NCBI GenBank assembly: GCA_934183355.1
Contig: CAKPST010000033.1
Location: forward strand, 1-26,444
From: an uncultured Prevotella sp.
GTDB lineage: Bacteria > Bacteroidota > Bacteroidia > Bacteroidales > Bacteroidaceae
DNA: 26,444 bases
Direction of reading: 5' to 3'
Made by a program: the position numbers and the translations under genes. Below, in pieces: positions 15,578 to 23,594 of this stretch. Each line of letters starts with the position of its first letter. Position 1 is the first letter of the stretch. The notes beneath the pieces are model-generated. The model had not been told where the DNA came from and did no database searches. It saw only the letters and a program-made list of their open reading frames with translations.

Positions 15578-15682
15578 ATGGAAGCACTTACTTTGATATT
15601 CGCATTAGTATTTGTGATAGTCGGAAGTATCCTTGCTTGGACCTACACAAAGAAGGGTGAGGAGTGGCTCAAAAACCTTTAA
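15578..15682 (+). CDS. 34-residue membrane microprotein, copy 2
   Basis: ATG 15578 to TAA 15680-15682 encodes 34 residues, M-E-A-L-T-L-I-F-A-L-V-F-V, then the same 21 C-terminal residues as copy 1. The differences (positions 2, 7, 9-13) are all in the N-terminal part and all but N2E swap hydrophobic or small residues inside the helix. The KKGEEWLKNL tail is unchanged. pgi starts 46 bp later, so the two copies are likely co-transcribed with gpsA or pgi. A two-copy membrane peptide with an amphipathic tail could be a small subunit or regulator of a membrane complex; a toxin of the type I kind is possible but no antisense RNA is evident. Confidence 0.75.
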   Translation: MEALTLIFALVFVIVGSILAWTYTKKGEEWLKNL

Positions 15683-15728
15683 AATATACTAAAAACTCAA
15701 GCAATAACCATTAATAAAAACAATAAAA

Positions 15729-17087
15729 ATGAAAAGTATCAGCTTAGACATTACAAAGGCTGCCCAGTTCCTCTCAGAGGGTGCAGTCAAAGCTTATGAA
15801 CCCCAGGTAAAGGCCGCTCAGGAGGCTCTTGAGAACGGCACATGCCCAGGTAACGATTTTCTCGGATGGCTCCACTTGCCGTCTTCTATCACTCCTGAGT
15901 TCATTGCCGAACTCCAGAGCGTTGCTAACACTCTGCGCGAGAAGTGCGAGGTTGTGGTTGTAGCAGGTATCGGCGGTAGCTATCTCGGTGCTCGTGCTGT
16001 GATTGAGGCTCTTGGCAACTCATTTGCTTGGCTCGTACAGGATAAGAAGAACCCGACAGTAGTGTTCGCTGGTAACAATATCGGTGAGGACTATCTCGCA
16101 GAACTTACAACATACTTGCAGGATAAGAAGTTCGGTGTAATCAACATCTCTAAGTCGGGCACTACAACCGAGACTGCTCTCGCTTTCCGTCTTCTCAAGA
16201 AGCAGTGCGAGGATCAGCGCGGTAAGGAAGAGGCTAAGGATGTTATCGTAGCTATCACCGACGCTCACAAGGGTGCAGCTCGTGCTGCCGCTACCAAGGA
16301 AGGCTACAAGACATTCGTAATTCCTGACAATGTAGGTGGTCGTTTCTCTGTATTGACTCCGGTTGGCTTGCTGCCTATCGCTGTTGCTGGTTTCGACATC
16401 GCTGCTCTCGTAGGCGGTGCTGCCGACATGGAGAAGGCTACTGGCAAGGACGTTCCGTTCGAGGAGAATCCTGCAGCTATCTATGCAGCTCTTCGCAACG
16501 CCCTCTATGCAGAGGCAGGCAAGAAGATTGAGATTCTCGTTAACTATCAGCCTAAGCTCCACTTCATGAGCGAATGGTGGAAGCAGCTCTACGGTGAGTC
16601 TGAGGGCAAGGATGGCAAGGGTATCTTCCCAGCATCTTGCGACTTCACAACCGACCTCCACTCTATGGGTCAGTGGATTCAGGAAGGCGAGCGCACTATC
16701 TTCGAGACAGTCATCAGCATTGAGAATCCTGAGAAGAAGGTGCTCTTCCCACACGACGACGAGAACCTCGATGGTCTCAACTTCCTTGAGGGCAAGCGTG
16801 TTGACGAGGTGAACAAGATGGCTGAGCTTGGCACACGTCTGGCTCATGTTGACGGTGGTGTACCTAATATCCGTGTTTCTGTACCTCAGCTTAACGAGTA
16901 CTATCTCGGTCAGATTATCTACTTCTTCGAGATAGCTTGTGGCATCAGCGGCAACATCCTCGGTGTCAACCCATTCAACCAGCCGGGTGTTGAGGCTTAC
17001 AAGAAGAATATGTTTGCTCTGCTCAACAAGCCTGGTTATGAGGCTGAGAGCGAGGCAATTCAGAAGCGTCTTGCCGACGAGAAGTAA
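15729..17087 (+). CDS. pgi: Glucose-6-phosphate isomerase
   Basis: Interconverts glucose 6-phosphate and fructose 6-phosphate. The 452-residue length is that of the short bacterial PGI type. SIS-domain motifs are present: [10 protein letters not shown] (80-89) and SKSGTTTE (141-148), which bind the phosphate, the signature [14 protein letters not shown] near residue 203, and [16 protein letters not shown] near the C-terminus. The base composition is typical of a highly expressed gene with strong preference for CTC, GGT and AAG codons. It follows the small-protein genes by 46 bp with no promoter box that I can see, and ends at a strong terminator. Confidence 0.96.
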   Translation: MKSISLDITKAAQFLSEGAVKAYEPQVKAAQEALENGTCPGNDFLGWLHLPSSITPEFIAELQSVANTLREKCEVVVVAGIGGSYLGARAVIEALGNSFAWLVQDKKNPTVVFAGNNIGEDYLAELTTYLQDKKFGVINISKSGTTTETALAFRLLKKQCEDQRGKEEAKDVIVAITDAHKGAARAAATKEGYKTFVIPDNVGGRFSVLTPVGLLPIAVAGFDIAALVGGAADMEKATGKDVPFEENPAAIYAALRNALYAEAGKKIEILVNYQPKLHFMSEWWKQLYGESEGKDGKGIFPASCDFTTDLHSMGQWIQEGERTIFETVISIENPEKKVLFPHDDENLDGLNFLEGKRVDEVNKMAELGTRLAHVDGGVPNIRVSVPQLNEYYLGQIIYFFEIACGISGNILGVNPFNQPGVEAYKKNMFALLNKPGYEAESEAIQKRLADEK

Positions 17088-17109
17088 TTAGAATAAATCT
17101 TATATAATG

Positions 17110-17147
17110 AAAAACGGACTGCTCTTTCTATTGCAGTCCGTTTTTTT
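17110..17147 (+). terminator. Rho-independent terminator of pgi
   Basis: AAAAACGGACTGC (17110-17122) pairs with GCAGTCCGTTTTT (17133-17145) around a ten-base loop, followed by T residues to 17147. It is 22 bp after the pgi stop and is a textbook intrinsic terminator. Confidence 0.9.
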
Positions 17148-17168
17148 AACTCCCCTCTTTATACAAAT

Positions 17169-17903
17169 ATGATTAAAAATTCGATTTTAGCCTACAAGCA
17201 ACAGCACGGCTTCGACAAGTTTTCTCCACGTTGCGTGCTTTTCGACATGGATGGTGTGCTCTACAACTCAATGCCCAATCATGCTGTGGCATGGCAGGAG
17301 GCGATGAGCCAGTTTGGCATCCATTTCACAGCCGACGACTCTTATGCAACAGAGGGAGCGCGTGGCGTAGACACCATTCGCCACTATGTTCTTGAGCAGC
17401 AGGGCAAGGACATCTCTGCTGATGAGGCTCAGCGCATGTACGACGTGAAGACAGAGATATTCCATCGTATGCCTACAGCCGAGATATTCCCAGGCGTTAT
17501 TGACATCATGCAGAAGATAAAGGCGGCAGGAATGACTATCGGTGTAGTGACTGGAAGCGGACAGCGTCCACTCATTCAGCGCCTACTTACCGACTTCGAC
17601 GGATTTCTTACCGAGGACCACATTGTCACTGCATACGACGTGGAGCGTGGCAAACCCAATCCCGACCCCTACCTTATGGGACTACGCAAGACTGGCGACA
17701 ATCAGCCATGGCAAGGCATCGTGGTGGAGAATGCTCCGCTTGGAGTGCGTGCCGGTTCGGCAGCCAACTGTTTCACTATCGGCATCAACAGCGGACCGCT
17801 GCCCGACTCAGCTCTTGCCGACAATGGCGCCAATATTGTGTTGCAGCGTATGACCGAACTTTGCGACCAGTGGGACAACCTATTGGAAGCTATAGACAAA
17901 TAA
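17169..17903 (+). CDS. HAD-family hydrolase, beta-phosphoglucomutase-like
   Basis: A 244-residue haloacid dehalogenase superfamily phosphatase or phosphomutase. Motif I is LFDMDGVLYNS (nucleophile D26, acid/base D28), a helical cap follows (about 38-105), motif II is VVTGSGQ near 125, motif III lysine GKPNPDPYL near 165, and motif IV VVENAPLGVRAG near 185. The VVENAPxG form and cap size are those of the PGMB/sugar-phosphate phosphatase group. The position after pgi hints at sugar phosphates, but it lies behind a terminator and no promoter box is visible, so this is weak. It converges on mfd. Confidence 0.88.
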   Translation: MIKNSILAYKQQHGFDKFSPRCVLFDMDGVLYNSMPNHAVAWQEAMSQFGIHFTADDSYATEGARGVDTIRHYVLEQQGKDISADEAQRMYDVKTEIFHRMPTAEIFPGVIDIMQKIKAAGMTIGVVTGSGQRPLIQRLLTDFDGFLTEDHIVTAYDVERGKPNPDPYLMGLRKTGDNQPWQGIVVENAPLGVRAGSAANCFTIGINSGPLPDSALADNGANIVLQRMTELCDQWDNLLEAIDK

Positions 17904-17954
17904 AGCGAAAACAATACAGTATATAATCAATACTTGTATTGTTTCGCTCTTTTT
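17904..17954. terminator. Bidirectional terminator between HAD gene and mfd
   Basis: AGCGAAAACAATACA (17904-17918) pairs with TGTATTGTTTCGCT (17935-17948), with one bulged A. The plus-strand transcript then runs into CTCTTTTTATTT. On the minus strand the stem is followed by TTTATTTG. It starts at the HAD stop and abuts the mfd stop, so one hairpin serves both convergent genes. Confidence 0.8.
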
Positions 17955-20900
17955 ATTTAGACATTTCCTTCAGCACCTCTACAGCATCCCTAACAGTTGG
18001 AATTCCGCTGACCACCATCGAACGCTTGCCCTTCACCTCCTTGAGGTTGCAGCGTCGGGTGTGGGCGGCGATGTAGTTGAGGGCGCGTCCGAAAGCCTGA
18101 CTCTTGTAGTAGGCAGAGTCGGGATTAGACACAAATTGCATTTGCATTCTGCCTTGTTTCAGAATGATTTTCTCACAACCCATTCGTTTGCCAATGCGTC
18201 TAAGCACCACCACCTGGAGCAGTTCTTCGCCCTCGCGTGGTATCTTGCCGAAGCGGTCGATGAGTCGTTGTCGATAAGCTTCGAGCTTATCGTCGTCCTC
18301 GATGTTGTCGAGTTCGCGATAGAGCAGCATACGTTCGGCAGACCCTGGAACATAAGTCTCGGGGAAATACATCTCCAAGTCGCTCTCCACAGCGCAGTCT
18401 TCCACAAATTCATCGCCCGAAATCTCTCTACCCTGGGCTATCTCCTCAGCATACATGTCCTGGAACTCGTCGTTCTTGAGTTCGGTGACAGCCTGATTGA
18501 GTATCTTCTGATAGGTTTCATATCCCAAGTCTTCCATAAATCCACTCTGTTCAGCACCGAGCAGATTGCCAGCACCACGAATATCAAGGTCTTGCATGGC
18601 AAGGTTGAATCCGCTGCCAAGCTCAGAGAAGTTCTCCAAAGCCTCCAGTCGGCGTCGTGCTTCGGGTGTGAGCACCGACTTAGGCAGAGCCAGCAGATAG
18701 CAGAACGCCTTGCGATTGGAGCGTCCCACACGACCTCGCATCTGATGAAGATCGGACAAACCGAAGCGGTGAGCATCGTTGATGATGATGGTATTAGCAT
18801 TGGATATGTCGATGCCATTCTCTACGATAGATGTAGATAGCAGCACATCGTAGTCGTAGTTCATGAATCCGATGAGTATCTTCTCAAGCTCCTCAGGATT
18901 CATTTGTCCATGTCCTATAGCCACACGAGCGTCGGGTACATATTTGTGTATGAGCGCCGCTATCTCAGGCAAGTTGGAAATGCGGTCGTTGACAAAGTAC
19001 ACCTGACCATTGCGCGACATCTCGAAGTTGATGGCATCGGCTATTATCTCATGTCCATACACTCCAAGCTCGGTCTGTACGGGATAGCGATTGGGTGGGG
19101 GAGTGCGTATGATGCTCATGTCGCGTGCTCCCATCAGCGAGAATTGCAGCGTGCGTGGTATAGGTGTAGCCGACATTGTGAGCGTGTCGACATTAGTTTT
19201 CAGCTTGCGCAGTTTCTCTTTTGTAGCCACTCCAAATTTCTGTTCCTCGTCGATGATGAGCAGTCCGAGGTCGTGCCATTCCACCGACTTGCCTATCAGT
19301 TTGTGCGTACCGATAAGAATGTCGATGCGTCCATCCTTCAGGTCGCCGAGCACCTCGCGTGTCTGCTTTGCCGAACGAGCCCTTGATAGATAGTCCACTC
19401 TTACGGGCATGTCCTTAAGTCGGTCGCAGAATGTCTTGTAGTGTTGGAACGCCAGCACCGTAGTAGGCACCAACACCGCTGCCTGCTTGCCGTCGACAGC
19501 CGCCTTGAAAGCAGCGCGTATAGCCACTTCGGTCTTGCCAAAGCCCACATCGCCACACACAAGTCGGTCCATTGGACGTGCGCGTTCCATGTCAGCCTTA
19601 ACATCTTGCGTAGCTTTCGACTGGTCGGGCGTGTCCTCATATAGGAACGAAGCCTCCAATTCGTGCTGCATATACGAGTCGGCAGAGAAGGCAAAACCCT
19701 TCTCGTGGCGTCGCTTTGAGTAGAGTTTGATGAGGTCGCGTGCTATATCCTTGATGCGTTTCTTGGTGCGCTCCTTCATCTTCTCCCATGCTCCAGTGCC
19801 GAGAGTGCTCAGACGTGGCGGTTCGCCCGTGTCCGAACGACGGTATTTGGATATCTTGTAGAGCGAATGAATGGACACATCGACGATGTCGCCCCGCTGA
19901 TAGTAGATGCGTATAGCCTCTTGATAGCTGTCACCAACAGGCACACGCACCAGTCCGCCAAACTTGCCTATGCCGAAGTCGACATGCACAATGAAGTCGC
20001 CCGGCTCCATCTCCTGCAACTCCTTCATCGTAAGAGCCATCTTGCCGGTGCGTGCAGCGTCCGACTTCAGATTGTATTTGTGGAATCGGTCGAATATCTG
20101 ATGGTCGGTGAAGAAGCACAAACGCAAGTCGTTGTCGGCAAATCCCTCGTGCAGAGTGTGGTCGACAGGGGTGAAGACGATGTCGTCAGCCACCGACAGA
20201 GCCTCCGAATTGGCAGACTTGGCATGTCGCATGTTGCGCATATTGCGCAGTTCGTCGCTCTCGAATATCTCCTTCAGTCGGCGTGTTTGTTTCTCCGAGT
20301 CGGCGAGAATGTACAGCTTGTAGCCCTTGAGCAGATAGTCCTCAAGTGTCTGAGTGAGCAATTCGAAGTTCTTGTGAAACAGCGGTTGAGCCGAAATGTT
20401 GAACGCGATGGTAGACTGAGGAGTGCCCGATGACTGTGTGCCAAACTCCACTAAGCGGAATCGACATATCTCCTCGCGAAACTTAATGGGCGAAACAAGG
20501 TTGTTTTCCTTGCGCATGTCGCGTATTATCTGCTCCTGTTCCACCTCAGTGGCACCCTCCAGACGCTCGGTCAGGGCTTGCTGTGAGAATCCGTCGCCAT
20601 AAATCTGCTCAATGGTTGTGCATAGATATAGGCGGTCTTTTACCACAAGCAGGGCATCCTCGGGCAATATCGACGTGAATGGATGCTTCTCCTCGGTGAG
20701 TTGTGCCAGTTCTGGAACTATCTGTATGCTCTGTTTGGGGTCTTTAGACAACTGGTCGGCCACCTCGAATGTGCGTATAGTGTCCACCTCATCGCCGAAA
20801 AAGTCGATGCGAAACGGCAGTTCGGACGAATAAGAATAGACATCGACGATGCTACCACGCATGGCAAACTGCCCCGGTTCGTAGACATAGTCAACCTCCT

Positions 20901-21477
20901 TGAATCCGAATCCGCGCAGTTTGCGACCGAAGTCGGCAAGTTCGATGATGTCGCCCACCTCAACATTGATGGTGCGCTCGTCCAGTCGGCGCTTTGACAC
21001 CACCAGTTCGCTCAGCGCCTCGGGGCAAGTCACCACATACAGAAACTTGTTAGCATCGTTGCCTTTGCCATCGGCAGTAGCTGCAAGCCTACTCAGAGTC
21101 TCCGTGCGCAATATCTCGTTGGCAGCATCGCGCTGTCCATACTTGACAGCACGCCGATAGGACGAGGGAAAGAACAGAACATTGTCGGTAGAGAGAATCT
21201 GAGTCAGGTCGTGATAGAAGTAGCCCGCCTCGTCGTTGTCCTGAAGCACAAAGACAGCCGTGAGCACTTTGGTGTCTTCACCCTTCGATTTGCGTTCCTC
21301 TCCCTTGGGTCTTAGCCATTCCTTCCTATTAGCCACCGCTGCGAAAAACACAGAAGCCGATGAGGCAAGCATTCCCTTAAGGAATACATGTCTCACCGAC
21401 TTGTCGCTAATAGTATTAATAAAAGCCCCGCACTGTGGCAAGGCTGTGTATATATTGCTGATTTCCTGAATATTCAT
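17953..21477 (-). CDS. mfd: Transcription-repair coupling factor
   Basis: ATP-driven translocase that removes stalled RNA polymerase from damaged DNA and recruits UvrA. 1174 residues, close to the usual length. UvrB-like N-terminal modules (about 1-350), RNA polymerase-interaction domain (about 485-555, FIVHVDFGIGKFGGL), then the RecG-like motor: Walker A GDVGFGKTE (642-650), DEEQ box (743-746), SATPIPRT (769-776), the HQMRGRVGRSN motif and the TRG-type hairpin, and the D7 C-terminal domain. Two charged insertions (about 56-70 and 411-428) look lineage-specific. It is the last gene of the minus-strand mnmA operon, 11 bp after the glycosyltransferase. Confidence 0.97.
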   Translation of the reverse strand: MNIQEISNIYTALPQCGAFINTISDKSVRHVFLKGMLASSASVFFAAVANRKEWLRPKGEERKSKGEDTKVLTAVFVLQDNDEAGYFYHDLTQILSTDNVLFFPSSYRRAVKYGQRDAANEILRTETLSRLAATADGKGNDANKFLYVVTCPEALSELVVSKRRLDERTINVEVGDIIELADFGRKLRGFGFKEVDYVYEPGQFAMRGSIVDVYSYSSELPFRIDFFGDEVDTIRTFEVADQLSKDPKQSIQIVPELAQLTEEKHPFTSILPEDALLVVKDRLYLCTTIEQIYGDGFSQQALTERLEGATEVEQEQIIRDMRKENNLVSPIKFREEICRFRLVEFGTQSSGTPQSTIAFNISAQPLFHKNFELLTQTLEDYLLKGYKLYILADSEKQTRRLKEIFESDELRNMRNMRHAKSANSEALSVADDIVFTPVDHTLHEGFADNDLRLCFFTDHQIFDRFHKYNLKSDAARTGKMALTMKELQEMEPGDFIVHVDFGIGKFGGLVRVPVGDSYQEAIRIYYQRGDIVDVSIHSLYKISKYRRSDTGEPPRLSTLGTGAWEKMKERTKKRIKDIARDLIKLYSKRRHEKGFAFSADSYMQHELEASFLYEDTPDQSKATQDVKADMERARPMDRLVCGDVGFGKTEVAIRAAFKAAVDGKQAAVLVPTTVLAFQHYKTFCDRLKDMPVRVDYLSRARSAKQTREVLGDLKDGRIDILIGTHKLIGKSVEWHDLGLLIIDEEQKFGVATKEKLRKLKTNVDTLTMSATPIPRTLQFSLMGARDMSIIRTPPPNRYPVQTELGVYGHEIIADAINFEMSRNGQVYFVNDRISNLPEIAALIHKYVPDARVAIGHGQMNPEELEKILIGFMNYDYDVLLSTSIVENGIDISNANTIIINDAHRFGLSDLHQMRGRVGRSNRKAFCYLLALPKSVLTPEARRRLEALENFSELGSGFNLAMQDLDIRGAGNLLGAEQSGFMEDLGYETYQKILNQAVTELKNDEFQDMYAEEIAQGREISGDEFVEDCAVESDLEMYFPETYVPGSAERMLLYRELDNIEDDDKLEAYRQRLIDRFGKIPREGEELLQVVVLRRIGKRMGCEKIILKQGRMQMQFVSNPDSAYYKSQAFGRALNYIAAHTRRCNLKEVKGKRSMVVSGIPTVRDAVEVLKEMSK

Positions 21478-21488
21478 TTTCCTTAATT

Positions 21489-22238
21489 TCAGTGCTTAGC
21501 CACCGGATATTTTCTGAACCATCCGTCCCAGCGCAAGCGCATAACTCCGAAGAATGCTTCGCCAAAGATGCCGCCATTCATCTTGCTCACGCCCTCGCGG
21601 CGGTTGACGAATATCACAGGCACTTCCTTAATCTTATATCCCATCTTGTAGGCTGTGAACTTCATCTCAATCTGGAAGGCATAGCCCTTGAATCTAACTT
21701 GGTCGAGAGGTATAGAGTCGAGCACACAGCGGCGATAGCACTTGAATCCAGCAGTGGTGTCGTGCACCTTGAATCCGGTGACAAAGCGCACATACTTAGA
21801 GGCGAAATAGCTCATGAGTACACGTCCGATAGGCCAGTTCACTACATTCACTCCACTCACATAGCGCGAGCCAATAGCCACGTCGTAGCCATCGTCGTGG
21901 CATGCCGAGTAGAGTCGTGGCAAGTCGTTAGGGTCGTGTGAGAAGTCGGCATCCATCTCGAATATATAGTCGTAGTGATGCTGCAAAGCCCACTTAAATC
22001 CGGTGATGTATGCCGTGCCGAGTCCGAGTTTGCCCGAGCGCTCTATGATGAAGAGTCGGTCGTTAAACTCAGTGTCTATCAGTCGGTGTACAATCTTGGC
22101 AGTGCCGTCAGGACTTCCGTCGTCGATTACAAGGATATTGAATTTCTTCTCAAGGCCGAACACCGCACGAATTATCTTCTCGATGTTCTCCTTCTCGTTG
22201 TAAGTAGGGATGATGACTATGCTGTCGCTGTTGTTCAT
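21489..22238 (-). CDS. Polyprenol-phosphate mannosyltransferase-like GT2
   Basis: A 249-residue family 2 glycosyltransferase of the dolichol/polyprenol monophosphomannose synthase type: IIPTYNEKENI (9-19), DDGSPDGT (39-46), the metal-binding EMDADFSHDP (94-103), GSRYVSG (123-129), and FKGYAFQIEM. No C-terminal membrane domain is present. It would load a sugar on a polyprenol phosphate for protein or envelope glycosylation. I prefer ATG 22238, which begins M-N-N-S-D-S-I-V-I-I-P as in homologues; an in-frame ATG at 22274 overlaps the mnmA stop as ATGA and would add 12 residues with possible coupling. Sugar specificity cannot be told. Confidence 0.85.
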   Translation of the reverse strand: MNNSDSIVIIPTYNEKENIEKIIRAVFGLEKKFNILVIDDGSPDGTAKIVHRLIDTEFNDRLFIIERSGKLGLGTAYITGFKWALQHHYDYIFEMDADFSHDPNDLPRLYSACHDDGYDVAIGSRYVSGVNVVNWPIGRVLMSYFASKYVRFVTGFKVHDTTAGFKCYRRCVLDSIPLDQVRFKGYAFQIEMKFTAYKMGYKIKEVPVIFVNRREGVSKMNGGIFGEAFFGVMRLRWDGWFRKYPVAKH

Positions 22239-22270
22239 AATTGTCGGTTGTATAATGGTTTGTTCAAATG

Positions 22271-23362
22271 TCATACAGTTATCTCGCCCGATCCGTAGCA
22301 TCTGTGATGCAGCTCGTCGTAGATTACGCAGAATTGTCCCGGTGCCACACCATGTATTGCCTCGTCGGAGTGAATCATCAGTCGCCCGTCGTCAAGACGT
22401 TCTACGGTAGCGGGATGATATTCGGGAGTGTGGCGTATCTTGAATGTCACACGCTCCATAGGCACTTCGCATGTCAAGAAGTGGAAGTCGTGTATGGGGA
22501 AATCCTTCTTGTAGGCTGTCTGTGGGTCGTAGCCGTGGCTTACGTACAGGATGTTGTGCTCCACATCCTTCTTGATGACAAACCACGGACCACCGCCAAA
22601 TCCCAGTCCCTTGCGTTGTCCGATGGTGTGAAACCACAATCCACGGTGCTCGCCAATGCGCTTGCCCGTCTCCATCTCAATCACGTCACCGGGACATTCG
22701 CCCAAGTAGCGGCGCACATATTCGTTGTAATTGATTTGTCCGAGGAAGCATATTCCTTGCGAGTCTTTGCGCTTGGCATTGATGAGATGTTCGCGCTGGG
22801 CAATCTCTCTCACCTCGTTCTTGGCATAGTGACCAATAGGAAATAGCGCCTTGCGCAGTTGCCACGTCTCTATCTGTGCGAGGAAGTCGGTCTGATCCTT
22901 TACGGGGTCGGGGCTTGTTGTCAGCCATTTGCGGCCCTCGTCGTCGGTCTCGGTCTGTGCATAATGACCCGTAGCGATGAGGTCGTACTCGTGTCCGCGC
23001 TTCTCGTGGAAGGCTCCGAACTTAATCAATCTATTGCACATCACGTCAGGATTGGGCGTAAATCCGGCACGCACCTTGTCCATAGTGTAGCGTGTCACCT
23101 GGTCCCAGTACTCTCGGTGGCAGTCTACCACCTCCAGCTTGCATCCAAATCTGCGTGCCACGGCAGTAGCCATCTCCAGGTCTTCCTCGCTTGTGCAGTC
23201 CCATTCCTCCTTCTCCTCAGGACCTATCTTTATATAGAAGCAGTCGGGATGCAATCCGCGCTGCGCCAGTTCGTACACGACTACCGAGCTGTCCACTCCG
23301 CCTGAGAGCAGGACAGCTATGCGCTTGTCGCTTAAATCGGTGTTCAAGTAAGTTGTATTCAT
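22271..23362 (-). CDS. mnmA: tRNA-specific 2-thiouridylase
   Basis: Thiolates wobble uridine U34 of tRNA-Lys, -Glu and -Gln. 363 residues from the chosen start. PP-loop ATP site LSGGVDSS (19-26), catalytic cysteine C109 in NPDVMCNRLIKFG, persulfide-forming C205 in GICFLG, HTIGQRKGLGFGG in the central domain, and a C-terminal beta domain. The frame is open 13 codons upstream, but that part has no conserved residues and lies over the promoter box. Bacteroidetes often have two MnmA paralogues, so this may be one of two. First gene of the mnmA - glycosyltransferase - mfd run. Confidence 0.93.
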   Translation of the reverse strand: MNTTYLNTDLSDKRIAVLLSGGVDSSVVVYELAQRGLHPDCFYIKIGPEEKEEWDCTSEEDLEMATAVARRFGCKLEVVDCHREYWDQVTRYTMDKVRAGFTPNPDVMCNRLIKFGAFHEKRGHEYDLIATGHYAQTETDDEGRKWLTTSPDPVKDQTDFLAQIETWQLRKALFPIGHYAKNEVREIAQREHLINAKRKDSQGICFLGQINYNEYVRRYLGECPGDVIEMETGKRIGEHRGLWFHTIGQRKGLGFGGGPWFVIKKDVEHNILYVSHGYDPQTAYKKDFPIHDFHFLTCEVPMERVTFKIRHTPEYHPATVERLDDGRLMIHSDEAIHGVAPGQFCVIYDELHHRCYGSGEITV

Positions 23363-23368
23363 ACGATG

Positions 23369-23376
23369 CAAATGTA
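23369..23376 (-). promoter_or_regulatory. -7 promoter element for mnmA, TACATTTG
   Basis: Read on the minus strand, TACATTTG matches TAnnTTTG just six bases upstream of the mnmA ATG. With transcription starting about four bases after the element, the leader would be about 3 nt, that is nearly leaderless. There is no TTTG at the -33 position. Confidence 0.4.
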
Positions 23377-23477
23377 CAGCAAATATTTGAATTGCGCCCA
23401 ATCATCAATATCTTTTTTGTCCTATTTATATTACTTTAAGTCCTCGTTTCCCTTTATTAAGGCATGAAGTATGGGCA

Positions 23478-23514
23478 GTTTAGGGATTTTCCTCCAAGTG
23501 TTTAGGGATTTTCC
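23478..23514 (+). promoter_or_regulatory. 15-bp direct repeat, LytTR-like operator
   Basis: GTTTAGGGATTTTCC occurs twice without mismatch, at 23478-23492 and 23500-23514, with starts 22 bp apart (two helical turns). It ends one base before the -33 box of the SFG-repeat protein gene. The GTTTAG core, 22-bp period and place just upstream of the promoter are what LytTR-type response regulators bind. No other copy is in the window. Confidence 0.6.
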
Positions 23515-23515
23515 T

Positions 23516-23546
23516 TTTGTCATCTTGTGCTTTGTGCGTAATTTTG
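23516..23546 (+). promoter_or_regulatory. Promoter of the SFG-repeat protein gene
   Basis: TTTG (23516-23519), 19 bp, then TAATTTTG (23539-23546) is a full match to the Bacteroidetes -33/-7 consensus. The predicted leader is about 45 nt. Confidence 0.7.
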
Positions 23547-23594
23547 CAAGTGTAAAGAAAGAGACAATAAGTGAAACCTTTAAAACAGAATATT

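Noticed and set aside
15469..15682. Type I toxin-antitoxin pair for the duplicated 34-residue peptides
   Set aside because: Size and hydrophobicity fit, but the genes sit in tight operon order without their own promoters or a visible antisense RNA, and the tail is strictly conserved. Kept only as a remote option.
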